From the NCBI RefSeq assembly GCF_008801405.1, contig NZ_VZPV01000001.1:62001-126000 (forward strand): a DNA stretch of 64,000 bases, in the 5' to 3' direction. The position numbers were made by a program, and so were the translations under genes. This stretch comes from Ralstonia insidiosa. GTDB lineage: Bacteria > Pseudomonadota > Gammaproteobacteria > Burkholderiales > Burkholderiaceae. Shown here one piece after another: positions 34,440 through 43,616 of the stretch; the stretch's first letter is position 1, and each line of letters begins with the position of its first letter. Below the pieces are notes generated by a model that was not told the DNA's origin, searched no databases, and saw only the letters and a program-made list of their open reading frames with translations.

Positions 34440-34640
34440 CTGGTGAGCGCGAGTGAAAGCGGTCATGCTTGTTCGTCTTCGCGCCCACTCAGCGATGGCC
34501 CCCTTGAGAGCAAGGTGGTGTCCTGGGTGCACGATGCGATCCAGAATAGCGACGGCAACGCTGGGATTGTCGAGCAATTCCAGCATAGCCGCCACTGCCG
34601 TGTTCCAGCTGGCGCGCAACCACCGGCCGGCCCGACATCA
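34440..34640 (-). mobile_element. IS21-family IstB C-terminal relic (tentative)
   Basis: Minus-strand codons WNTAVAAMLELLDNPSVAVAI then LDRIVHPGHHLALKG resemble the C-terminal part of the IS21 helper ATPase IstB (pattern G-D-P-x-I-A-x-A-I-L-D-R-x-x-H). The ATPase core is absent. The short match makes this a moderate call. Confidence 0.5.
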
Positions 34641-34813
34641 AGCGAGACCCATGCAGAATGTCCGCTCGTTGTAACAGCTAAATGCTGTAAGGCAAGGAAG
34701 GTTAAGCCAATCGGAGTCCAGACGTCACAGCCAGACTAGGCCGTCGTCACCACCGCTAGCGACAACAGATGCGTCGTTTTTGGCGCATTGCACAAGGATC
34801 CATTTCGCGGCCA

Positions 34814-35449
34814 CTAGGTGGCGAACGCAGGCAACAATGTGGCGACAAGCCGCTTTCCAAAGTCTTCGTCCAGCGGCGAGCCACTGAGGAAGAGGCGGTA
34901 GTAAATCGGGCCAAGCAACAGGTCTGTGACCATTTCGGGATCAAGCCCTGGCCGCAGTTCTCCCCTGGCGATGCCGCGCTCCACCAAGAGACGGATGTCT
35001 GCAACCCTTTTGCTCACCACTTGCTCCCGATAGACCTGCGCGAGCTCAGGATCGGCGGCGACCTCCGAAACGAGGCCCTTCATAACCCGGCCCCACAGGG
35101 TGGTGCTCATGAGATGGATGGTCCTGTTGACCAGCAAGACCAGCTCGGTGGTCGTGTCCTGCACATACGGTTGGGAATTTACATCACTGACCCCTTCTAT
35201 CAGGACCGCAAGAGCAAGATCCGTCCTCGAGCGATAGCGACGGTAAATCGTGGTCTTGGCCACCCCCGCCCGTGTAGCAACGCCTTCGACGGTCAGGCTG
35301 CCGAATCCGCTTTCTGCGAGCAATTCTCGAGCCGCGTCCAAAACCGCTCGCTCGCTTCGAGACCGCCGCGAGGCATGGCCAGATTGCGTGCCTGCGGACG
35401 CACTATCGACCCCCGCGCTTGAAATAGTCATTCGATCATGGTCTTCCAT
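34814..35449 (-). CDS. TetR-family transcriptional regulator
   Basis: A 211-residue TetR regulator. The DNA-binding region is residues about 30-75 (SERAVLDAARELLAESGFGSL, VEGVATRAGVAKTTIYRRYRSRTDLAL) and is followed by a TetR_C_11-like ligand domain with LRPGLDPEMVTDLLLGPIYYR. Divergent from the AhpD-like gene at 35553, with a perfect palindrome between, so it most likely represses that rightward operon and itself. A start six codons in (MTISSAG) is possible. Confidence 0.88.
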   Translation of the reverse strand: MEDHDRMTISSAGVDSASAGTQSGHASRRSRSERAVLDAARELLAESGFGSLTVEGVATRAGVAKTTIYRRYRSRTDLALAVLIEGVSDVNSQPYVQDTTTELVLLVNRTIHLMSTTLWGRVMKGLVSEVAADPELAQVYREQVVSKRVADIRLLVERGIARGELRPGLDPEMVTDLLLGPIYYRLFLSGSPLDEDFGKRLVATLLPAFAT

Positions 35450-35473
35450 ATCTGCTCGCTCGATGCTACTATT

Positions 35474-35498
35474 AAAACGATACGTAGCGTATCGTTTT
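35474..35498. promoter_or_regulatory. perfect palindromic TetR operator
   Basis: Eleven-base perfect arms aaaacgatacg and cgtatcgtttt around a 3-base centre (tag), 25 bases upstream of the TetR start and in the promoter of the divergent operon. Strong candidate operator. Confidence 0.8.
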
Positions 35499-35552
35499 CA
35501 TCTTTCTTACATACACTATCCTTATCCAGCAACAAACCAGGAGCGGTTAATC

Positions 35553-35966
35553 ATGAACACTGAACGGTATCAGCGGGGCCTCGATCGCATGATGGAGCTC
35601 GTCTCCGGCAGCCCATCCAACACCTTCGATCACGTCAAGCTCGTGGAGTCCTACAAGACTCTGGACCCGGAACTGTCCGACTACATTGTCTCCTTCGCTT
35701 TCGGCGACATCTATTCCAGAACGAGCCTGACCCAGCAGGAACAGACGATGGTGACTATCTCCACGCTGGTCGCCCTGGGCACGGAGCCGCAGTTGAAGTT
35801 ACACATCAATGTGGGCTTCAACGTGGGCCTGACCAAGGAAAAGATCGTCGGTGCCCTGATTCATTGCATACCCTATGTCGGGTTCCCACGAGTGCTCAAC
35901 GCACTGACCCTCCTCAAGGAGGTCATGGCAGAGAGAGAGCTCGCTCCGAGGACCTCCGAGGACTGA
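35553..35966 (+). CDS. carboxymuconolactone decarboxylase / AhpD-like protein
   Basis: A 137-residue member of the CMD family. Central helices (IVSFAFGDIYSRTSLTQQEQT, VTISTLVALGTEPQLKLHINVGFNVGL) match the conserved core; the usual CxxC of AhpD is absent, so it is more like the gamma-carboxymuconolactone decarboxylase branch. ATG at 35553 has AGGAGCGG upstream. It is followed 91 bases later by a 3-hydroxyisobutyrate-dehydrogenase-like gene and both are probably TetR-controlled. Substrate unknown. Confidence 0.85.
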   Translation: MNTERYQRGLDRMMELVSGSPSNTFDHVKLVESYKTLDPELSDYIVSFAFGDIYSRTSLTQQEQTMVTISTLVALGTEPQLKLHINVGFNVGLTKEKIVGALIHCIPYVGFPRVLNALTLLKEVMAERELAPRTSED

Positions 35967-36057
35967 GGCCAGTGCCTCCCACTGGCGTCCCCGGGGCGCG
36001 TATCGATCTTACATGGCGCACCATGAGGATCGGCCTCCACGATGAAAGGAACACATC

Positions 36058-36891
36058 ATGAGCAAAAAGATCGGCTTCGTAGGACTCGGGACCATGGGAT
36101 TACCTATGGCAATTAACCTGAATAAGGCAGGCTTCAAGGTCATCGGTTACGACGCCTTTGATGGAAGCCGCGATAGGGCGAAAGCCGCAGGCATCACCGT
36201 CGCCACAACCTTGAAGGAGGTGGCCGAACAAGCTGACGACGCAATTGTATCGATGGTCCGCGATTACAACCAGAACGTCGAGGTCCTGCTGGGCGACGAT
36301 GGCCTCCTTTCCGTCGACCCCAAGGGCCTGACGATTATCGTGATGAGTACGCTCGACCCCGACTCAATGAACACGCTGGGTCGGCGGGTCGAGGCCGCTG
36401 CCGACGTCAAGCTGATTGCCGCCGCCGTCAGCGGAGGCGCCACGGGAGCTCAGGCCGGTACGCTGTCGATCATGGCTTCAGGCCCTGAGGACCGAGTAAA
36501 CGCGGCACGCCCGTACTTTGACGCAGTCGGCTCGAACACCTTCTACTACGGCGCCAATCCAGGCAATAGCCAGGCCGCCAAGTTAGTCAACAACATGGTG
36601 CTGGGCGTCATCATGAATGGCGTCGCCGAGGGTTTAAAATTTGGCGCGCACTACAACCTTCCTCAGGAAGAGCTGCTGAACCTGTTCAAGGTCAGTACCG
36701 GTGATAGCTGGGTGGCGCGCAACTGGGACTCCGTCTCGAAGTGGACCGAAGACACGGCGCTGTCCGTGCTGCTCAAGGATCTGAAGGCCGCACACCTCAA
36801 GGGCCTCGAGCACGGCATCACGATGCCGTTCAACGCCCTGTCTTCAACGATGCTGTTCGACTCCTGGGGCCAGAAGCCGAAGGCCAATTGA
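36058..36891 (+). CDS. NAD(P)-dependent beta-hydroxyacid dehydrogenase
   Basis: A 277-residue protein of the 3-hydroxyisobutyrate/tartronate-semialdehyde reductase family. The Rossmann motif IGFVGLGTMGLPMAINLNKAG is at the N-terminus, the substrate-binding signature AAAVSGGATGAQAG is near residue 125, and the catalytic Lys lies in NSQAAKLVNNMVLG near residue 180. The start lies after AAAGGAACAC. It would oxidise a beta-hydroxyacid or reduce a semialdehyde. Context with the CMD gene suggests a dedicated side path; not assignable further. Confidence 0.88.
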   Translation: MSKKIGFVGLGTMGLPMAINLNKAGFKVIGYDAFDGSRDRAKAAGITVATTLKEVAEQADDAIVSMVRDYNQNVEVLLGDDGLLSVDPKGLTIIVMSTLDPDSMNTLGRRVEAAADVKLIAAAVSGGATGAQAGTLSIMASGPEDRVNAARPYFDAVGSNTFYYGANPGNSQAAKLVNNMVLGVIMNGVAEGLKFGAHYNLPQEELLNLFKVSTGDSWVARNWDSVSKWTEDTALSVLLKDLKAAHLKGLEHGITMPFNALSSTMLFDSWGQKPKAN

Positions 36892-37178
36892 GCCGTGCCA
36901 AACGCGCAGCGCGCGACCCCACTACCGCTAGCCACACTAAGCGACTGGCAGCATTGATGAGGATCTGGCGGATAGCATGAGTCGTTGCATGACCGCCGCC
37001 ACATCGCAAGAGATATCTGCTGATCGTAACGGACAAGGGGACGCTATCAGTCGAGACTGAGTGAAAACGCGTACGGCACCTGGCTACATCACCGCGTCCA
37101 GGGGGGACCGGATAAAGCGATTAATCGTTGCTTGTTGTGATGGGTTCGTGTGCAAAACGGTTCGACCAGCTTCGTCAC
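36892..37178. other. intergenic region between convergent operons
   Basis: About 290 bases between convergent genes (dehydrogenase and etfA). No gene or textbook terminator was recognised. Confidence 0.4.
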
Positions 37179-38120
37179 TTAGAGCGCCCTCAAAAGTTCT
37201 GGTACTGCTGTGAACAAGTCCGCAGCCAATCCATAGTCTGCAATAGAGAAGATCGGCGCCTCCGGATCTTTGTTAATTGCCACGATGACCTTGGAGTCCT
37301 TCATGCCCGCAAGGTGCTGAATAGCGCCGGAGATACCCAGTGCGATGTACAGTTGCGGCGCCACGATCTTTCCTGTTTGTCCCACTTGCAAATCGTTGGG
37401 CGCATAACCGGCGTCCACCGCTGCGCGACTGGCGCCAACGGCTGCACCCAGCTTATCTGCCAACGGGATGATGACCTCCGAGAATTTCTCGGCAGAGCCT
37501 AACGCACGGCCACCTGATATAACAATCTTGGCAGAGGCAAGTTCAGGACGATCGCTTACGGTCAGTTCGCGTCTCACGAGGCTGCTCTGACCGCCGTCAG
37601 CTACGGCGTCTGTGCGTTCTGCTGTGCCCAAGCTGCCCGAGGTGGCTGCGGCCTCGAAAGCTGTGGTTCGTACGGTCACTATCTTGATGGCGTCACTCGA
37701 TTGCACGAGCGCGATCGCGTTGCCCGCGTAGATGGGCCGCTCGAAGGTATCAAAGCTCTCAACCTTAATGATGTCGCTGATCTGAGCGACGTCGAGCTTA
37801 GCGGCTACACGCGGGGCAACGTTCTTGCCACTCGCCGTAGCCGGAAAAAGGATGTGGCTGTAGTTGGCCGCAACAGCCAGTACTTGAGCTGCGAGATTTT
37901 CAGCTAAACCGTCTGCCAAACTTGCACCATCTGCATGAATCACCTTCGCCACGCCGACAATCTGCGTTGCCACCTGCGCCGCCGCTGTAGCGTTGAAACC
38001 GGCGACAAGTACGTGTACCTCCCCGCTACTGCAGGCCTTGGCGGCCGTAACAGTATTCAGGGTGGAGGCTTTGATGGTGGTGTTGTCGTGCTCTGCGATT
38101 ACTAGGACAGTCATTGCCAT
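37179..38120 (-). CDS. etfA: electron transfer flavoprotein alpha subunit
   Basis: A 313-residue EtfA. The N-terminal ETF domain begins MTVLVIAEHDNTTIKASTLN; the C-terminal FAD domain carries SGGRALGSAEKF, VGQTGKIVAPQLYIALGISGA and the closing NKDPEAPIFSIADYGLAADL. It carries electrons from acyl-CoA dehydrogenases to ETF-QO. AAGGA lies before the first ATG at 38120 (a second ATG follows two codons later). It follows etfB with a 7-base gap. A relic of the C-terminus of another EtfA is at 50665-50760. Confidence 0.93.
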   Translation of the reverse strand: MAMTVLVIAEHDNTTIKASTLNTVTAAKACSSGEVHVLVAGFNATAAAQVATQIVGVAKVIHADGASLADGLAENLAAQVLAVAANYSHILFPATASGKNVAPRVAAKLDVAQISDIIKVESFDTFERPIYAGNAIALVQSSDAIKIVTVRTTAFEAAATSGSLGTAERTDAVADGGQSSLVRRELTVSDRPELASAKIVISGGRALGSAEKFSEVIIPLADKLGAAVGASRAAVDAGYAPNDLQVGQTGKIVAPQLYIALGISGAIQHLAGMKDSKVIVAINKDPEAPIFSIADYGLAADLFTAVPELLRAL

Positions 38121-38127
38121 CGATTCC

Positions 38128-38877
38128 TTAAATCACCTTCGCTTCGTTCTTGAGTTTTTCTACTAGCGCGGCCACGTCGGCCACCATGACACCAGCGTTT
38201 CGCTTCCGAGGGTCGCTGACCTTCAGTGTTCTCAGGCGCGGAGCCACATCCACGCCGAGATCCTCTGGTCGGACGATGTCGAGCTGCTTCCTTTTCGCTT
38301 TCATGATGTTCGGTAGCGTCACGTAACGTGGCTCGTTCAAACGCAGGTCCGTCGTGATCACGGCTGGCAGCGTAAGGGACACAGTCTCAAGACCACCATC
38401 GACCTCACGCGTAACGGTGACTTTGTCACCAGTCAGGTCGAGCTTGGAAGCACATGTTGCCTGGGGGAGGTCCGCCAAAGCTGCGAGCATCTGGCCAGTC
38501 TGGTTCGCGTCGTCGTCGATCGCCTGCTTGCCGAGGATGATGAGGGTGGGTCGTTCCCTGCTCACTAACACCTTGAGCAGCTTGGCAACGGCTAATGGCT
38601 GCAGTTCAGTATCAGATTCCACCAGAATGCCGCGGTCAGCGCCGATAGCCATGGCCGTGCGCAATGTTTCCTGACATTGCGCAACCCCGCATGAGACTGC
38701 GACGACTTCTGTTGCCACCCCCTTTTCCTTCAAGCGCATCGCTGCCTCGACGGCAATTTCGTCGAAAGGGTTCATGCTCATCTTTACGTCGGCTGTGTCC
38801 ACGCCCGTGCAATCAGGTTTGACGCGAACTTTGACGTTGTAGTCCACTACGCGTTTGACCGGGACCAGTATCTTCAT
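38128..38877 (-). CDS. etfB: electron transfer flavoprotein beta subunit
   Basis: A 249-residue EtfB beginning MKILVPVKRVVDYNVKVRV, with the family signature VMKAKRKQL-like stretch (NIMKAKRKQLDIVRPEDLG) near residue 200 and the AMP-binding CGVAQCQETLRTAMAIGADRG region. Partner of EtfA for oxidising reduced FAD of acyl-CoA dehydrogenases. The ATG at 38875-38877 was chosen as the family start; the longer frame adds 16 unrelated residues. Upstream lies a 390-base gap to the MFS gene, so etfBA may have their own promoter. Confidence 0.93.
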   Translation of the reverse strand: MKILVPVKRVVDYNVKVRVKPDCTGVDTADVKMSMNPFDEIAVEAAMRLKEKGVATEVVAVSCGVAQCQETLRTAMAIGADRGILVESDTELQPLAVAKLLKVLVSRERPTLIILGKQAIDDDANQTGQMLAALADLPQATCASKLDLTGDKVTVTREVDGGLETVSLTLPAVITTDLRLNEPRYVTLPNIMKAKRKQLDIVRPEDLGVDVAPRLRTLKVSDPRKRNAGVMVADVAALVEKLKNEAKVI

Positions 38878-39267
38878 AAGGGGTATAAAAGCGGAAGGTA
38901 AATAGGGCCGAGCCCAGCCAATCACCCCGGCTCTCGCCCCAGCAAGGAGGGCCCGACGGTCCGCCGTCAGATCAGACGGTCGATTGCGCCTTACTTCGCA
39001 GAGCTAAAAGATGACGTCGGCTAGCGCTCGAATCCGGATGCAACTTGGTTACACTGAACAGCGCACCAAGTGCTTGATGTGCAGCGATGTAATTCGCTTA
39101 CGAATGGCTCTAATGTCCACCATGCTGCCGTCGTTTGAGGCGGGGAACATCGAGCGTCGCAAGCATGAATGCCTCAAGGGAGCGGCTCACTAGCAAGCCG
39201 CGCGGGACTACACGTGACTTGCCAGGAGGGAGACGCACCCTATCTGCACGCCAATCATGACCCGCGG
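38878..39267. other. intergenic region upstream of etfBA
   Basis: About 390 bases between the MFS gene stop and etfB. It probably contains the etfBA promoter. No gene with a ribosome site or known domain was seen. Confidence 0.45.
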
Positions 39268-40521
39268 TTAAGACTTCTGCGGGTCGTAGAGCTTTTCCTT
39301 GATGAACAGAGCTGGCACCAAGCCGCAAAGGAAATAGGCACCACCCATCACCAGGAAGCCGAGGCCAATCGAACCCGTGGTTGCAAGGTAGCCGATCGCG
39401 GCTGGAGCGACTGCAGCGCCGATACGACCGACGTTGTACGCTCCCCCCACGGCCGAGCCGCGAATGCGAGCCTCGAAGCTCTCAGTCATATAAGTCGCGT
39501 TCACTCCGTACGGGATGCCGTACAAGAAGCCAAACGCCGTCATCAGGTACACAATATTTTCTGGCGTATGGTGCAGCACGATGACAGGAAGGAAGACTGC
39601 CGCGCCCAACGCACCAAATGCAAAGACCGTGCGACGGCCAAATTTGTCGGCGAGCCATCCAGCAACAATCTTTCCGAGAATCATCGCCAAGTACGTCCCA
39701 ACCATGTAGCCGGTCATGGAGGAGAACTTGAGGTGCAGTTCTTTCTCAAGATACGTTGGCATCCAGTTGTTCACGCCGTAATACCCGAACTGCAGCAGAC
39801 CTGCCGTAATGGACCAAAGCACGAACATGCGGCGGGATGCGGTATTTCCGAAGATCAGCTTCACCGCGTTATCACCGCTGGCACCACGCCTAGTGAAGTC
39901 ACCTCTTGCACGCGCTGCGAGATAGCTCGGCGGCTCGGGAATAAAGCGCTGCATCAGGACGGCGAGCGCGACTGGAATAATCGCGATGAAGAATAGCCAT
40001 CTCCACCCAAACGCGGGCAGAATCCAGCCCGCGAGCAGTGTCGCAACCACATAGCCAACGGACCAACCCGCCTGGAGCGTGCCGAGAACCGTGGTGCGCC
40101 GCTCAGTTGGCACATACTCGGCCATCAACGTATTGCAGACGACATACTCAGCGCCAAGTCCCAGCGACGCGATGAAGCGGAACACCGCGAACTGAGTGAC
40201 GTTGTGTGTGAACCCGAGCGCCGCCGTACCGGCGGAGAACACGAGGATCGTCCATACCACCGTACGTACGCGCCCGAAGCGATCGGCAGCCCATCCCCCG
40301 TAAATTCCGCCGATGGCCATGCCAGCCAGCGTGATACTACCGAGCGCACCCGCTTCGACATTCGACAGTCCGAATTCCTGTTTAAGGCTCGACAAGCTGT
40401 ACGAAAGGAACATCAGGTCCGCACCATCGACCATCAATCCAAGAAACGCAAAAATGAAGACAGCGATCCACACACGGTCGTGCGCAATCTGCCCTCGCTG
40501 ACTAGACAAGCTAACTTCCAT
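39268..40521 (-). CDS. MFS transporter, aromatic acid:H+ symporter (AAHS) type
   Basis: A 417-residue, 12-TM major facilitator. AAHS hallmarks include DGADLMFLSYSLSSLKQEFGL in helix 1 and GWAADRFGRVRTVVWTI with the loop 2-3 motif, repeated as GWLADKFGRRTVFAFG at loop 8-9. GGAGGAG directly precedes ATGATG, so the second ATG (40519-40521) gives the best spacing; the frame also has an upstream TTG that would overlap the ribosome site. The family takes up aromatic and dicarboxylic acids; DcaK/MucK-type members carry adipate or muconate. Its position inside an adipate-type beta-oxidation operon supports adipate or a related diacid as substrate. Confidence 0.88.
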   Translation of the reverse strand: MEVSLSSQRGQIAHDRVWIAVFIFAFLGLMVDGADLMFLSYSLSSLKQEFGLSNVEAGALGSITLAGMAIGGIYGGWAADRFGRVRTVVWTILVFSAGTAALGFTHNVTQFAVFRFIASLGLGAEYVVCNTLMAEYVPTERRTTVLGTLQAGWSVGYVVATLLAGWILPAFGWRWLFFIAIIPVALAVLMQRFIPEPPSYLAARARGDFTRRGASGDNAVKLIFGNTASRRMFVLWSITAGLLQFGYYGVNNWMPTYLEKELHLKFSSMTGYMVGTYLAMILGKIVAGWLADKFGRRTVFAFGALGAAVFLPVIVLHHTPENIVYLMTAFGFLYGIPYGVNATYMTESFEARIRGSAVGGAYNVGRIGAAVAPAAIGYLATTGSIGLGFLVMGGAYFLCGLVPALFIKEKLYDPQKS

Positions 40522-40654
40522 CATCTCCTCCAAAATAATTCACCTTGGGCGCTCTCAGACGCCTGCTGCGGACGGTGGGACAGCGCGTTGGTTGTAGAAG
40601 GGCAAGCGCGAAGCACGCGAGCCCGGTTACTGGAACGTCGTGGCCTCTGGCGCT

Positions 40655-42337
40655 TTACATTCCCGCGTAATTTGGGCCACCGCCGCCTTCCGGCGCGACC
40701 CATACGATGTTCTGTGTTGGGTCCTTGATGTCGCAGGTTTTGCAATGCACGCAGTTCTGCGCGTTGACGACCAACTTTGCTGCGCCGTCGTTGTGGACGA
40801 ACTCGTACACACCCGCCGGGCAATAGCGACTCTCGGGCCCGCCGAACTTCGCCAGGTTGACGTTCACCGGCACACTGGCATCCCGGAGTGTCAGGTGGGC
40901 CGGCTGGTTCTCTTCATGGTTGGTGTTGCTTACGAATACGCTAGACAACCTATCAAACGTGAGCGAACCGTCCGGTTTTGGGTAGTCGATCTTGGGGCAC
41001 TCAGATCCCGGACGGAGATACACGTGGTCGGCGTGCATGCGGTGGATCGTCCAAGGCGGAGTATTTACACCGACCTTTGGCAAGAACCATTGCTCAACAC
41101 CTGTCATCAGCGCGCCAATCAGGTTGCCCTTCTTGAACCACTGCTTGAAGTTGCGCGATTGGTGTAGTTCTGTGTGTAACCAGCTCTGCTGGAACGCCGC
41201 GGAGTAGACGTCCAACTCATCGCTACTGCGGCCGGCCACCACAGCATCAAAGGCTGCTTCAGCACAAAGCATCCCGCTCTTGATCGCAGCATGACTGCCT
41301 TTGATGCGGGCGGCGTTCAAAAAGCCAGCGTCGCAGCCAACCAGCGCTCCACCCGGAAAGACCGTCTTCGGCAGGCTTAGTAGCCCCCCAGCGGTAATTG
41401 CTCGGGCACCGTAGCCCAAACGCTTACCGCCCTCGATGTGAGCTCGAATGGCTGGATGCGTCTTCCAGCGCTGCATTTCCTCGAATGGTGAAAGCCAAGG
41501 ATTCTTGTAGTCCAGACCCGTCACGAATCCCAAGGTCACCTTGTTGCCTTCAAGGTGGTAGAGAAAGCCACCGCCATAGGTGTCGCTGTTCATAGGCCAC
41601 CCGGCGGTATGCACCACTAAGCCCGGCTTGGCCTTATCAGCCGGAATCTCCCAGAGCTCTTTGATGCCGATGGCATAGCTCTGCGGATCCTTACCGTCAT
41701 CGAGCTTGAACCTCGCGATGAGTTGCTTTCCAAGATGACCACGGGCGCCCTCGGCGAAGACCGTGTACTTCGCATGCAACTCCATGCCACGTTGAAAGCT
41801 ATCGCTCGGCTTGCCGTCTTTTCCAAGACCCAAGTCTCCCGTTGCCACGCCCTTGACAGAACCGTCCTCGTTGAAGAGAACTTCGGATGCGGCAAATCCA
41901 GGAAAGATCTCCACGCCGAGCCCCTCGGCTTGTTCTGCCAGCCACCTCGTGACTGCACCCAGGCTGACGACATAGCAGTCGTCGTTGTGGAAGTTGCGTG
42001 GAACCAGTGCATCGGGCGTACGCCGATGCCCATTCTCAGAGAGAAACAGGACATCATCCCGCGTGACTGGCTGGTTCAGCGGGGCACCTTGCTCTTTCCA
42101 ATTTGGGAACAGTTCGGTGATGGCCTTCGGATCCATGACCGCGCCCGACAGAATATGCGCACCTGGCTCGGAACCCTTTTCGAGCACGCAGACACTAAGA
42201 TCGCAGCCCTTCTCGTTGGCCAGTTGCTTGAGCCGGATGGCGGTGCTCAGCCCTGCAGGGCCTGCCCCAACCACCACAACATCGTATTCCATCGCTTCCC
42301 GCGGCCCATACTTACGGTCGATTTCCTGAACATTCAT
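40655..42337 (-). CDS. electron transfer flavoprotein-ubiquinone oxidoreductase
   Basis: A 560-residue ETF-QO. FAD motif VVVVGAGPAGLSTAIRLKQL is near residue 20, the ubiquinone-binding membrane-surface region follows mid-protein, and the C-terminal 4Fe-4S cluster cysteines lie in CPAGVYEF ... NCVHCKTCDIKDP. It oxidises reduced ETF and reduces ubiquinone. The ATG at 42335-42337 (MNVQEIDRKYGP) matches the family start; GGAAGAGAG lies upstream, and the extra GTG-initiated residues are unneeded. An N-terminal fragment of a second copy is found in the chimera at 27460. Confidence 0.92.
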   Translation of the reverse strand: MNVQEIDRKYGPREAMEYDVVVVGAGPAGLSTAIRLKQLANEKGCDLSVCVLEKGSEPGAHILSGAVMDPKAITELFPNWKEQGAPLNQPVTRDDVLFLSENGHRRTPDALVPRNFHNDDCYVVSLGAVTRWLAEQAEGLGVEIFPGFAASEVLFNEDGSVKGVATGDLGLGKDGKPSDSFQRGMELHAKYTVFAEGARGHLGKQLIARFKLDDGKDPQSYAIGIKELWEIPADKAKPGLVVHTAGWPMNSDTYGGGFLYHLEGNKVTLGFVTGLDYKNPWLSPFEEMQRWKTHPAIRAHIEGGKRLGYGARAITAGGLLSLPKTVFPGGALVGCDAGFLNAARIKGSHAAIKSGMLCAEAAFDAVVAGRSSDELDVYSAAFQQSWLHTELHQSRNFKQWFKKGNLIGALMTGVEQWFLPKVGVNTPPWTIHRMHADHVYLRPGSECPKIDYPKPDGSLTFDRLSSVFVSNTNHEENQPAHLTLRDASVPVNVNLAKFGGPESRYCPAGVYEFVHNDGAAKLVVNAQNCVHCKTCDIKDPTQNIVWVAPEGGGGPNYAGM

Positions 42338-42363
42338 CACTACTCTCTTCCAGTCAACCGTGC

Positions 42364-43575
42364 TCACACTCGCTCAAGCACTACAGCGATGCCTTGTCCC
42401 ACGCCGATACACATCGTGCAAAGGGCGTATCGTCCGCCGGTAGCGTGGAGTCGATTGACTGCCGTGGTGATCAGTCGCGCTCCGCTGGCACCCAATGGAT
42501 GGCCGAGTGCAATCGCTCCGCCCCATGCGTTTACTCGCTCATCGTCATCGGGAAGGCCAAGCATGCGCAGCACCGCCAGGCCCTGGGCAGCAAACGCTTC
42601 ATTGAGTTCAATCACGTCAAGCTGGTCGAGCGTCAAACCAGTCTGCGCCAGCACTTTCTGACAGGCAGGTGCCGGACCGATACCCATGATGCGAGGCGCT
42701 ACGCCAGCCGTAGCCATGCCCACCACACGGGCGCGAGGCGTCAAAGCGTATCGGCCCGCCGTGGCTTCATCAGCCAACAGCAGTGCACAGGCACCGTCAT
42801 TCACACCGCTGGCGTTGCCGGCCGTGACCGTACCGCCCTCGTGCACGACACCCTTGAGCTTGGCCAGGGCTTCCAGGCTTGTCTCGCGCGGATGCTCGTC
42901 CTTCTCGACGATGAGCGGATCACCTTTCTTCTGGGGAATCGTCACGGGGACAATCTCCCGTGCCAAATGGCCTGCTTGTTGGGCTGCGAGAGCTTTCAGC
43001 TGGCTGGCCAACGCCATGCGATCCTGCGCCTCGCGTTCGATCTTGAAATCACCGGCGACGTTTTCTGCCGTCTCCGGCATCGAGTCGACGCCGTACTGCG
43101 TCTTCATCAGCTTGTTGACGAAACGCCAGCCAATAGTGGTGTCGTAGACAGCATTTGCGCGACTGAAAGCGCTATCGGCTTTCGGCATTACAAAGGGGGC
43201 GCGGCTCATGCTCTCTACGCCGCCAGCGATCATCAAACCGGCTTCGCCCGCCTTGATGGCACGTGCAGCAGTACCCACTGCATCCATCCCTGAGCCACAG
43301 AGTCGATTGATGGTGGCACCGGGAACGTCCAGCGGCAGACCAGCCAACAAAATGGACATGCGCGCGACGTTGCGATTGTCTTCGCCCGCCTGGTTGGCGC
43401 AGCCATACAGCACATCGGTCACCGCCGCCCAATCTACGCTGGTATTGCGCGCCATTAGCGCTTTGAGTGGCACAGCGCCCAAATCGTCGGCACGGACACT
43501 CGACAGTGCGCCACCGTACCGCCCGAAAGGCGTCCGAATTGCATCGCAGATAAAGGCTTGAGGAGATGCGGTCAT
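42364..43575 (-). CDS. pcaF: 3-oxoadipyl-CoA thiolase
   Basis: A 403-residue thiolase. The acylated cysteine is in NRLCGSGMDAVGTAARA, the second set of catalytic residues in NEAFAAQGLAVLR and GGAIALGHPLGASGARL, and the third Cys in CTMCIGVGQG. The N-terminus ICDAIRTPFGRYGGALSSVR and the YGCANQAGEDNRNVARMS stretch are typical of PcaF/PaaJ-type 3-oxoadipyl-CoA thiolases rather than acetoacetyl-CoA thiolases. It cleaves 3-oxoadipyl-CoA to acetyl-CoA and succinyl-CoA, the last step of adipate beta-oxidation. A longer upstream frame lacks a ribosome site. Confidence 0.88.
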   Translation of the reverse strand: MTASPQAFICDAIRTPFGRYGGALSSVRADDLGAVPLKALMARNTSVDWAAVTDVLYGCANQAGEDNRNVARMSILLAGLPLDVPGATINRLCGSGMDAVGTAARAIKAGEAGLMIAGGVESMSRAPFVMPKADSAFSRANAVYDTTIGWRFVNKLMKTQYGVDSMPETAENVAGDFKIEREAQDRMALASQLKALAAQQAGHLAREIVPVTIPQKKGDPLIVEKDEHPRETSLEALAKLKGVVHEGGTVTAGNASGVNDGACALLLADEATAGRYALTPRARVVGMATAGVAPRIMGIGPAPACQKVLAQTGLTLDQLDVIELNEAFAAQGLAVLRMLGLPDDDERVNAWGGAIALGHPLGASGARLITTAVNRLHATGGRYALCTMCIGVGQGIAVVLERV

Positions 43576-43616
43576 GGTGTTTCGTTCCAGAGAAGGTTCA
43601 ATTAGGCGGCAGGCTG

